6,889 bases of DNA, taken from contig JAKFYP010000173.1 in the NCBI GenBank assembly GCA_021730835.1, forward strand, positions 1-6,889. Direction: 5' to 3'. The translations under genes and the position numbers were made by a program. The DNA is from Alphaproteobacteria bacterium (GTDB lineage: Bacteria > Pseudomonadota > Alphaproteobacteria > Rickettsiales > UBA998). Each line of letters opens with the position of its first letter. The stretch's first letter is position 1. The notes under the pieces are model-generated. The model saw only the letters and a list, made by a program, of their open reading frames with translations. It did no database searches and was not told the DNA's origin. Positions 1 to 5,749 of the stretch are shown here, piece after piece.

Positions 1-1058
1 CCGAAGTGATTTCCATCAAGCAAACTTTATACCGCACCAGTCAGGATTCTCCTATTGTCGGCGCGCTGATCGAAGCCGCAGAGCGGGGGAAATCGGTCAC
101 GGCGCTGGTCGAGTTGAAAGCCCGCTTCGATGAGGAGGCCAATATCAAATGGGCGCGGGATTTGGAGCGGGCGGGCGTGCAGGTGGTCTATGGTTTCGTC
201 AGGCTCAAGACCCACGCCAAGATGTCGCTGGTGGCACGGCGCGAGCATGGCCGCATGCGTTCCTACGCCCATTTCGGGACGGGAAACTACCATCCGGTGA
301 CCGCCAAAACCTATACCGATTTGTCGTTTTTCACCAGTAATGAGGAGTTGTGTCAGGATACGGCGCGGCTGTTTAATTACATCACCGGTTATGCCGAACC
401 GGATTCCTTCGCCAAGCTGATCCCCGCGCCGCATCATATGCGTGACCGGCTGGAATCCCTGATCCGCGCTGAAATCGCTACGGCCAGAGAAGGAAAACCG
501 GCGGCCATCTGGGCCAAGATGAATTCGCTGGTGGATCGCAAGCTGATCGAGGCGCTGTATGAGGCTTCGCAGGCGGGTGTGCAGATTGACCTGATCGTGC
601 GCGGTATCTGCTGCCTGCGCCCCGGCATTACGGGCATGTCGGAGAATATCCGGGTGAAAAGCATTCTGGGCCGGTTCCTTGAACATTCGCGTATTTTCTG
701 CTTTGGCAACGGGCAGGCGTTGCCATCGCCCAAAGCGAAAATATTTATCTCTTCCGCCGACTGGATGCCGCGCAATTTCGACTGGCGGGTTGAGGTAATG
801 ATCCCGATCGAGAACCCGACCGTGCATGCGCAGGTGCTCGATCAGATCATGATGGCCTGCCTGCGTGACGAAAAACAAAGCTGGATATTGCAGCCCGATG
901 ACAGTTATGCGCGCCTGCCCGCCAAAGCGGATAGTTTCTCCGCGCATGAATATTTCATGACCAACCCGAGCCTGTCGGGCCGCGGGCGGGCACTGAAAAA
1001 AACACCCGCGAAAAAAGTAGAGTTGGTGCGCCATACGAAACGCAGGGAGGAAGGGTGA
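1..1058 (+). CDS. ppk1: Polyphosphate kinase 1, C-terminal half (partial, cut by left edge)
   Basis: PPK1 polymerises the gamma phosphate of ATP into inorganic polyphosphate, and can run in reverse, through a phosphohistidine intermediate. About 351 residues are visible against roughly 690-720 for the family, so the N-terminal half lies left of the window. The frame is open to base 3, so the GTG at 6 is internal. Numbering from that GTG codon, I see IKQTLYR with R10, ARFDEEANI with R40 (matching E. coli R375 and R405, the Mg/phosphate-binding arginines), LKTHAK with H70 (E. coli H435, the phosphorylated histidine), GTGN at 91-94, LEHSRI with H227 (E. coli H592) and ISSADWMPRN at 248-257. Both phospholipase-D-like catalytic histidines are therefore present. 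The tail ends SLSGRG plus a short basic stretch, as is usual. The stop TGA at 1056-1058 lies 7 bp from the convergent stop of the next gene, and no terminator is evident between them. Confidence 0.97.
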   Translation, partial: EVISIKQTLYRTSQDSPIVGALIEAAERGKSVTALVELKARFDEEANIKWARDLERAGVQVVYGFVRLKTHAKMSLVARREHGRMRSYAHFGTGNYHPVTAKTYTDLSFFTSNEELCQDTARLFNYITGYAEPDSFAKLIPAPHHMRDRLESLIRAEIATAREGKPAAIWAKMNSLVDRKLIEALYEASQAGVQIDLIVRGICCLRPGITGMSENIRVKSILGRFLEHSRIFCFGNGQALPSPKAKIFISSADWMPRNFDWRVEVMIPIENPTVHAQVLDQIMMACLRDEKQSWILQPDDSYARLPAKADSFSAHEYFMTNPSLSGRGRALKKTPAKKVELVRHTKRREEG

Positions 1059-1065
1059 GGGATGC

Positions 1066-2316
1066 CTACTGATCGAAGCTGCGCGGGGCGGGGGAGACTT
1101 CCTTAAAGCTTTTTTCGTTGATTTCCAGCACCGCCAGCCCGCGTTCGGTCGCGCCGTTTTTCATCAGCCGGAAAATGCCGTTGGCCGGGCCGTTAAACCC
1201 GGCCTCCTGCGTCAGCGTGGCCGTGGAGAAATCCGCGCCGCCGGGATTCTGCGCCAGCGTGGCGGCCAGCGCCACGGCGTCATAGGCAAGGCTGGCAAGG
1301 CGCGGCGGCTTATAGCCGTATTGCGTGATGAAGCGCTGCTCAAATCCGGCGTAGCTGCGCGCCGGAGAGGAGGCAAACCAGCCGAACGCCAGATCGCCGT
1401 AACCGATCAGCGATTCATCGTCCCACAAGCCGGTTCCCAGCATTTTCACCTTGCGCGGGCTGATGCCGAAAGCCTTGAGCTGCGTGGCAATTTTCTTGAG
1501 GCGGTCGCCGCCCTCGGCAATCAGGATGGCGTCTATTTCCCGTTGTTTCTGATTCGGCCTGCCGCCTAACAGATTCTCGATTTCCAGTTCAAACTTGTCC
1601 GTACCCGGCGGATAGGTAGCAACGCTGGCAATCACTTTATTATGCAGCAGGGCCATACGCTGTGCCGTCTCTACCACAACCGTGCCGTATTCATCGGCGG
1701 GAGCCAGCACGCCGATACGGCTATAACCCGCCTCGAACGCATGCTTTAAGACGCGCTCGGTTTGCTGGTCAGGCAGGAAGCCGAGAATAAACACGTTCTT
1801 CCCGGCGATTTTAGTGTTATTGGAGAAGCTCAACACCTGCACCTGCTGCTTTGCAGCAACCGGCCCGGCGGCGCGCACCGTATCGGAGAAAAGCGGGCCG
1901 ATAATCAGCTTTGCTCCCTCTTTGATGGCTTCTTCCGTTGCCTCGGCGGTAGCTTTGGGTGAGTTCCGGGTGTCCTTGGGCAGAATCACCAGTTGTACAT
2001 TCTGGCTCTGGGGGCTGAGTCCGTATTTATCGAACAGCGCCAGCATTCCGGCATCGAGCAGCCCCTGCCCCAGTTTCGAGGAATCGCCGGTAAGCGGCGT
2101 AAGCAAAGCGACGCGTATTTCCCTGCCTCCCGCCGAAGGTGCCTGAACTTCGGGATTTTGCACCAGATACGGCACATCCGGCAGCGCCGGGGTCATCACC
2201 GGGCGCTCGATCATCCGGCTGCGCGTTTCATTGGGGTTATGCTCGGGCTTCACCGGCGCGCAGGCGGGTAGCGCCAGTAATAGTATCGTCAGGAGATTGC
2301 AAAAAATACGATACAT
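1066..2316 (-). CDS. Penicillin-binding protein activator lipoprotein (LpoA/LppC-type, short form)
   Basis: This is a predicted lipoprotein with a periplasmic-binding-protein-like fold. The E. coli relative LpoA is an outer-membrane lipoprotein that stimulates the bifunctional peptidoglycan synthase PBP1A. The 416-aa product starts with a hydrophobic signal peptide ending in a lipobox, LPAC, with the lipidated Cys at residue 19. A Pro/Glu-rich linker follows to about residue 65. The receptor-like domain then runs from IRVALLTPLTGD (about 67-78) through KLIIGPLFSDTV, LSFSNNT, ADEYG and LASLAYDAVALAA. E. coli LpoA is much longer and carries an N-terminal TPR-like domain that is absent here; the short form is usual in alphaproteobacteria. 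The ATG at 2316 is the only sensible start: an in-frame TGA lies four codons upstream and the signal peptide follows directly. The Shine-Dalgarno is weak. The gene is divergent from rsmI, the same neighbourhood as lpoA-rsmI in E. coli. Activation of a specific PBP is inferred from the family only, so I give no symbol. Confidence 0.9.
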   Translation of the reverse strand: MYRIFCNLLTILLLALPACAPVKPEHNPNETRSRMIERPVMTPALPDVPYLVQNPEVQAPSAGGREIRVALLTPLTGDSSKLGQGLLDAGMLALFDKYGLSPQSQNVQLVILPKDTRNSPKATAEATEEAIKEGAKLIIGPLFSDTVRAAGPVAAKQQVQVLSFSNNTKIAGKNVFILGFLPDQQTERVLKHAFEAGYSRIGVLAPADEYGTVVVETAQRMALLHNKVIASVATYPPGTDKFELEIENLLGGRPNQKQREIDAILIAEGGDRLKKIATQLKAFGISPRKVKMLGTGLWDDESLIGYGDLAFGWFASSPARSYAGFEQRFITQYGYKPPRLASLAYDAVALAATLAQNPGGADFSTATLTQEAGFNGPANGIFRLMKNGATERGLAVLEINEKSFKEVSPAPRSFDQ

Positions 2317-2379
2317 GCTGTATGGTCATTCCGGAGTTACACGCGCTGTAGCCTATGGCAGATCAGGAGAAATGTAAAT
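2317..2379. promoter_or_regulatory. Divergent intergenic region between the PBP-activator gene and rsmI
   Basis: These 63 bp must carry at least part of the start signals for both divergent genes. For the minus-strand gene there is a possible -35 TTTACA (2378-2373) with a 17-nt spacer to a poor -10, TAGGCT (2355-2350). That would give a leader of about 27 nt. For rsmI the best plus-strand candidate is TTGCAA (2297-2302) with TATGGT (2321-2326), which would lie partly inside the neighbouring coding region. Both matches are weak, so promoter placement is tentative. A small inverted repeat, ATACA-TGC-TGTAT (2311-2323), covers the start codon of the minus-strand gene. Confidence 0.3.
2365..2369 (+). 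promoter_or_regulatory. Ribosome binding site of rsmI
   Basis: AGGAG lies 10 nt before the ATG at 2380 and supports that start. A closer ATG at 2372 is followed immediately by TAA and is in another frame, so it cannot start rsmI. Confidence 0.65.
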
Positions 2380-3222
2380 ATGGCCGATGGTTGCGGAACT
2401 CTGTATATTATAGCCACCCCCATCGGTAACCTAGCCGATTGGAGCTTTCGCGCCGCCGACACGGCAAAACGCGTGGCGGTGATTGCCTGCGAGGATACCC
2501 GCGTCACCCGTCACCTGTTGCAACATTACAGCATTAACACGCCCACACTCGCTTATCACGAGCATAACGCGGCGAGGCAACGCCCGAAACTTCTGGAGCG
2601 ATTGCAGTGGGGCGAGGATGTGGCGCTGGTCAGCGATGCCGGGACACCGCTGATTTCCGATCCCGGCTATAAGCTGGTGCGTGAGGCGCGGGCGCTTGGC
2701 ATCCCGGTTTGTCCTATCCCCGGCGCATCGGGCGTTATGGCGGCGCTCTCCGTCGCAGGATTGCCGACCGACCGTTTTCTGTTCGTGGGTTTCCTGCCCG
2801 CGAAGGCGGGAGCACGGGCGGAGGCCATCCGGGAAGTAAAACCCATACGGGCAACGCTGATATTCTTTGAGAGCGCCCGGCGAATCACCGGCTTGCTCAA
2901 AGAACTGACGGAGATGCTTGGAGATCGGGAATGTGTGCTGTGCCGCGAGATGACCAAGCGCCATGAAGAGATTATCGCGGCGACGCTGGCCACGATGGCG
3001 GCGCATCTGGGCGAGGAAAACACCCGGGGCGAGATGGTGCTGCTGGTTGCGCCCCCGGACGAGGTGCAACCGGCGGCGGATATCGCTGCCGACCGCCTGC
3101 TTGAGGTGTTGCTGCGCGCTCATGGCTCCAGCGAGGCGGCAAAAATGGCGGCGGAAATCACCGGCTTGCCGAGGAGTGAGTTATACCGGCTGGCCCTGTC
3201 GCTCAAAAGTGAGGGCGGATGA
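2380..3222 (+). CDS. rsmI: 16S rRNA (cytidine(1402)-2'-O)-methyltransferase RsmI
   Basis: RsmI uses S-adenosylmethionine to 2'-O-methylate C1402 in the decoding centre of 16S rRNA, working with RsmH, which methylates N4 of the same base. The 280-aa product has the expected length and the full tetrapyrrole-methylase-type fold. Visible motifs are ATPIGNLAD (12-20), CEDTR (37-41), EHN (61-63), VSDAGTPLISDPG (84-96), PGASGVMAALSVAGLPTDRF (114-133), FFESARR (162-168), REMTKRHEE (189-197) and RGEMVLLV (216-223). A C-terminal helix-turn-helix-like segment covers about 247-276 (EAAKMAAEITGLPRSELY). The start ATG has AGGAG 10 nt upstream. The stop overlaps the start of yraN as ATGA, so the two are probably co-transcribed and translationally coupled. 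One small oddity is W21 just after LAD, where a smaller hydrophobic residue is more usual. The family assignment is secure. Confidence 0.97.
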   Translation: MADGCGTLYIIATPIGNLADWSFRAADTAKRVAVIACEDTRVTRHLLQHYSINTPTLAYHEHNAARQRPKLLERLQWGEDVALVSDAGTPLISDPGYKLVREARALGIPVCPIPGASGVMAALSVAGLPTDRFLFVGFLPAKAGARAEAIREVKPIRATLIFFESARRITGLLKELTEMLGDRECVLCREMTKRHEEIIAATLATMAAHLGEENTRGEMVLLVAPPDEVQPAADIAADRLLEVLLRAHGSSEAAKMAAEITGLPRSELYRLALSLKSEGG

Positions 3223-3587
3223 ACACGCAGGCGCGCAGGCGGGCATATTCTCGCGGGCATATGGCGGAGGTGCTGGCGCTCTGGTGGTTGCGCTTCAAGG
3301 GCTACCGCATCGTGGCACGGCGCTGGCGTTCGCATTACGGCGAGATTGACCTGATTGCGCTCAGGGGTGATTGCTGCGTATTCATCGAGGTCAAGGCCCG
3401 CCGCCTGACTCATGAAAGCCTTGAAGCCATCCATGCACGCCAGCGAATGCGCGTGGAGCGATCGGCTCAGGCCTTTTTGCAAAAACACCCGCGTTACGCA
3501 TGTTCTTCCATGCGCTTCGATGTAATTGCCTGCGCTCCCTGGCGGCTGCCACGTCACTTCCCCGACGCCTGGCGACCTCCGGCGTAG
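3219..3587 (+). CDS. yraN: YraN family (UPF0102) nuclease-like protein
   Basis: This is a small cytoplasmic protein of the UPF0102/YraN family, which has an endonuclease-like fold but no firmly established function. It has 122 aa, the usual length. The fold signature is present: an N-terminal basic segment with the conserved Glu in HMAEVLA (E17), YGEIDLIA (40-47, with D44) and VFIEVKAR (54-61, with E57 and K59). Together these form the D...E-X-K motif of the PD-(D/E)XK nuclease superfamily. The closing RFDVIA (99-104) is also conserved. The start ATG overlaps the rsmI stop by 4 nt, with GAGG (3211-3214) 4 nt upstream. The rsmI-yraN pairing is the standard arrangement in proteobacteria. Nuclease activity is an inference from the motif. 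In many alphaproteobacteria gshB follows, but here the next gene is the convergent lpxB. Confidence 0.93.
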   Translation: MNTQARRRAYSRGHMAEVLALWWLRFKGYRIVARRWRSHYGEIDLIALRGDCCVFIEVKARRLTHESLEAIHARQRMRVERSAQAFLQKHPRYACSSMRFDVIACAPWRLPRHFPDAWRPPA

Positions 3588-3601
3588 TTTTATTGTCTTT
3601 T

Positions 3602-3634
3602 GACTTTGTTTTTCCCCAAGAGAAAAATAAAGTC
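3602..3634. terminator. AT-rich stem-loop after yraN, possible bidirectional terminator
   Basis: GACTTTGTTTTTC (3602-3614) pairs with GAAAAATAAAGTC (3622-3634). The stem has 13 bp, one of them a G-U wobble when read as plus-strand RNA, and a 7-nt loop (3615-3621). It begins 14 bp after the yraN stop, in a spacer between convergent genes, which fits a shared transcription end. It is not a classical intrinsic terminator, because the stem is AT-rich and no clean U-run follows it on either strand; the T-runs sit inside the stem. The structure is clear by eye. The terminator role is inference. Confidence 0.4.
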
Positions 3635-3639
3635 GGTTA

Positions 3640-3655
3640 CGCCGCATAAGCGGCG
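3640..3655. other. Short GC stem-loop in the yraN-lpxB spacer
   Basis: CGCCGC (3640-3645) and GCGGCG (3650-3655) form a perfect 6-bp stem with an ATAA tetraloop on the plus strand. On the minus strand, the sense of the lpxB transcript, it is followed about 8 nt later by a T-rich stretch (ACTTTATTTTTC). It could contribute to terminating the lpx operon, but the gap before the T-run is longer than in standard intrinsic terminators. Confidence 0.3.
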
Positions 3656-3673
3656 GGCTTGCAGTCGCAAACC

Positions 3674-3713
3674 TGTTATTCCAACATGGGGGGAATGCTT
3701 ATGTGGAATGACA
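3674..3713. repeat. Imperfect palindrome with TGTCATTCC/GGAATGACA-type ends (REP-like candidate)
   Basis: The left arm at 3674-3687 (TGTTATTCCAACAT) pairs with the right arm at 3701-3713 (ATGTGGAATGACA). The stem has 13 pairs, with one G-U wobble and one bulged A, around a 13-nt loop (3688-3700) that starts with six G. Intergenic palindromes ending in GTCATTCC/GGAATGAC are known as dispersed repeats in many bacterial genomes, including alphaproteobacteria. Only one copy is in this window, so repeat status is unproven. Its position between convergent genes fits such elements. Confidence 0.45.
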
Positions 3714-3724
3714 ATACAGTCATT
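3707..3724. other. Small stem-loop just after the lpxB stop, exclusive with the upstream palindrome
   Basis: AATGAC (3707-3712) pairs with GTCATT (3719-3724) in a 6-bp stem with a 6-nt loop. It lies within 25 nt of the lpxB stop codon (3730-3732). It shares bases 3707-3712 with the right arm of the larger palindrome at 3674-3713, so only one of the two can form at a time. Confidence 0.3.
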
Positions 3725-3729
3725 ATCCC

Positions 3730-4911
3730 TTATTGATGATGCGCCCTAATTCTGACATCAGAGAGGCAATGTTGCAATATGCGATCCGCTGCCACATCGG
3801 ATGCCTGTCTGCCGTCGGGCGCTTGCAACATGGCTATAGCCTCGCGGCAGGCCGCACGCTGGGCCTCTCTGGCTTCACCGGATAACCATAACGCGCTGAG
3901 GGCTTCGCAGAGCTTCTCTGGCGTACAGTCCTCCTGAAGCAATTCGGGAATAATCAGTCGCTTGAGCAGAATATTGACCAGATTGACGTAAGGCGTGCGG
4001 ATCATGCGCCTGAGCAACCATGCGGAGATGGGGTGTACCTTATATGCCGTAACCATCGGCAGGCCTGCTTGTGCCGCTTCGAGCGCTACCGTGCCCGATT
4101 TGGCCAGCGCCAGATCGGCGGCATGGAACATCGCCTGTTTATCGGCTTCCGCACTGACGATCAGCGGCGGGATGGCCCATGCGGCAGTCGCGGCGCTGAC
4201 TTCCTCCACGGCATCGGCGGGCACGGCCATGACGAGGCGTAATCCCGCGATACGCGTTGTCAGCAAAGCCAGCATATCGGCGTAGACCGGCAGCAGGCGG
4301 GCACGCTCACCCCGGCGGCTTCCTGGCAGCAGACACAGCAGCGGCGTGGCGGTGGCGATATGATGGCGATCCCGGAAAGCATCGCGGGTTTCTGAGGGCG
4401 GCGCGATATCGGCGACCGGGTGGCCAACAAAATCGGTGGGCAGGCCTTCCGCCTCGAAGAAGGGTGGTTCAAAGGGAAGCAGACACAGCAGGCGATCAAA
4501 CAGCGCGGCGGTTTTTTTGGCACGCCCGGGCTTATAGGCCCAGACAGTCGGGGCGACGTAATGAATGCAGGGCCGGTCAAACCCGGCTTCACGCAAACGC
4601 CGCACGACGCGGTAATTAAATCCCGGCGAGTCAATGGTGATCAGCGCGTCAGGCCGGCGCGTCAGGATCATATCAGCGCTCTCACGGATGCGGCGCTTCA
4701 GGCGGGGGATATGCGGCAGGACTTCAGCAAACCCCATCAGGGCAATCTCTCGCATGGGAAACAGTGAGTCTAGCCCGGCAGCAAGCATTTTCCCACCGCC
4801 GACACCATAAAATGCGGCATTCCCGCTTGTTTGCCGCTTCAGGGCTTCCATCAGCGCCGTGCCCAGCGCGTCGCCAGAATGCTCTCCGGCCAGAATGCAA
4901 AACTCAGTCAT
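3730..4911 (-). CDS. lpxB: Lipid-A-disaccharide synthase LpxB
   Basis: LpxB is a GT-B glycosyltransferase (family GT19) that joins UDP-2,3-diacylglucosamine and lipid X into the tetraacyl disaccharide of lipid A at the inner face of the cytoplasmic membrane. With the start chosen here it has 393 aa, normal for the family. Motifs are ILAGEHSGD (6-14), IDSPGFN (93-99, with the family's conserved Asp at 94), APTVWAYKPGRAKK (120-133), LLPFEP (144-149), FVGHPVAD (161-168), LLPGSRRGE (194-202), KSGTVALEAAQAGLPMV (271-287) and IPELLQEDCTPEKL (321-334). The frame is open upstream to 4974, but the conserved beta strand and GEHSGD loop start right after the ATG at 4911. That start overlaps the lpxI stop by 8 nt; another ATG at 4923 (four codons earlier) is possible. 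Neither has a strong Shine-Dalgarno, so translation is probably coupled to lpxI. It is the last gene of the lpx cluster. Confidence 0.96.
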   Translation of the reverse strand: MTEFCILAGEHSGDALGTALMEALKRQTSGNAAFYGVGGGKMLAAGLDSLFPMREIALMGFAEVLPHIPRLKRRIRESADMILTRRPDALITIDSPGFNYRVVRRLREAGFDRPCIHYVAPTVWAYKPGRAKKTAALFDRLLCLLPFEPPFFEAEGLPTDFVGHPVADIAPPSETRDAFRDRHHIATATPLLCLLPGSRRGERARLLPVYADMLALLTTRIAGLRLVMAVPADAVEEVSAATAAWAIPPLIVSAEADKQAMFHAADLALAKSGTVALEAAQAGLPMVTAYKVHPISAWLLRRMIRTPYVNLVNILLKRLIIPELLQEDCTPEKLCEALSALWLSGEAREAQRAACREAIAMLQAPDGRQASDVAADRILQHCLSDVRIRAHHQ

Positions 4912-5749
4912 CGGTGAATCCATAAACAAACAGGCCCAGCGCATCGGCGAGGCGGCGGGTTTCCTCTTTCTCAAGGATCAGCGCCTGACCCGCCTCAACG
5001 GCGATGCCCGACAAGCCCGCCGCCTGCGCCTGTCGCACGGTATCCGGGCCGATGGAGGGCAGGTCAACGCGCCTGTCCTGCCCCGGCTTGAGCGCCTTAA
5101 CCAACACGCCCGCTCTTTCTCCTTGCGGGCGGATGCGCTCCAGCAGGGCGCGTGTACCGCCTTTATCCTCCTTGCCCAGCAAGACACCGTGGCGTATGGC
5201 GACTGCCTGCCCCTTATCCTTGCGGCCAAGCTGGCGAGCCTGTTCGATGGCGGCCAGAATATCAGGGATATCCTGCTCACCCGGCATAATCTTGCCTAGC
5301 GGCCCGGGCGTAGCCAGCAAAGCAGGACACAGCGTATCCGCGCCGATGACCTCAAGCCGTAGCTGTTGCTCGAAATACTGCACGATCAGGCCGAGCAGCG
5401 CATTATCGCCGCCAAATAACAGGGTGGGCAGGATTTTGCGCAGCAGTTTCCGGCCCTGAGCATCGGTTTGCAGGTTTCCCCTGCCGGGGCGGGTCAGTTG
5501 TCCGGCGAAGCTCACGGCTTTAATAGCGTGGGCGTCAAGCAGCCGCTGAAGTGCTCCGACCTTGCCCAATTCAATCGTATCGGCGGGAATGTTTGCAGGC
5601 AAGGAAAGGTCGCTGCCCCGGATGACGAATACATGAAACGGGCGTTGTTGCCGACGGCAGGCTTCGATCAGCGTAAGCGGCAGACTGCCGCTACCCGCGA
5701 TGATGGCGATTTTCGGCAGGGAGGCGGCAGGGGAGGAATCAGGCCGCAT
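4904..5749 (-). CDS. lpxI: UDP-2,3-diacylglucosamine pyrophosphatase LpxI
   Basis: LpxI (formerly DUF1009) hydrolyses UDP-2,3-diacylglucosamine to lipid X and UMP. It replaces LpxH of E. coli, as first described in Caulobacter. The ATG at 5749 gives 281 aa, the usual length, and puts the conserved N-terminal IAIIAGSGSLP at 14-24. The open frame continues upstream to 5923, but those codons only cross lpxA. Other family features are FAGQLTRP (81-88), GGDNALL (113-119), ARQLGRKDKGQAVA (171-184), VKALKPGQDRRVDLPSIGP (217-235) and GLSGIAVEAGQALIL (245-259). D229 in VDLPSIGP is a conserved acidic residue and may match the catalytic Asp reported for Caulobacter LpxI. Two positions look unusual against my memory of the family: GDN where GDD is common (114-116), and GGTR (197-200) where EGTD is typical. 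The start overlaps the lpxA stop by 11 nt with no obvious Shine-Dalgarno, so translational coupling is likely. Confidence 0.93.
   Translation of the reverse strand: MRPDSSPAASLPKIAIIAGSGSLPLTLIEACRRQQRPFHVFVIRGSDLSLPANIPADTIELGKVGALQRLLDAHAIKAVSFAGQLTRPGRGNLQTDAQGRKLLRKILPTLLFGGDNALLGLIVQYFEQQLRLEVIGADTLCPALLATPGPLGKIMPGEQDIPDILAAIEQARQLGRKDKGQAVAIRHGVLLGKEDKGGTRALLERIRPQGERAGVLVKALKPGQDRRVDLPSIGPDTVRQAQAAGLSGIAVEAGQALILEKEETRRLADALGLFVYGFTDD

Noticed and set aside
6..8. GTG as the start of ppk1
   Set aside because: The frame is open to the left edge and the N-terminal half of PPK1 is missing, so this GTG is an internal Val codon.
27..1034. Long open frame (335 aa) on the minus strand opposite ppk1
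   Set aside because: The plus frame has clear PPK1 motifs throughout. The antisense protein shows no recognisable domain and is typical of GC-rich coding shadows.
1036..1075. Possible shared terminator between ppk1 and the PBP-activator gene
   Set aside because: The convergent stops are only 7 bp apart and I found no stable stem with a T-run nearby.
2372..2377. ATG-TAA minimal start-stop element before rsmI
   Set aside because: It is close to the rsmI Shine-Dalgarno and could in theory dampen translation, but its spacing from AGGAG (2 nt) is too short for efficient initiation. Probably chance.
2431..3123. 230-aa minus-strand open frame inside rsmI
   Set aside because: It is antisense to a complete and canonical RsmI, and its His/Arg/Gln-rich composition is that of a shadow frame.
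4912..4974. Upstream extension of lpxB to an ATG at 4974
   Set aside because: It would add 21 residues before the conserved N-terminal ILAGEHSGD strand and a deeper overlap with lpxI. The family normally starts just before that strand.
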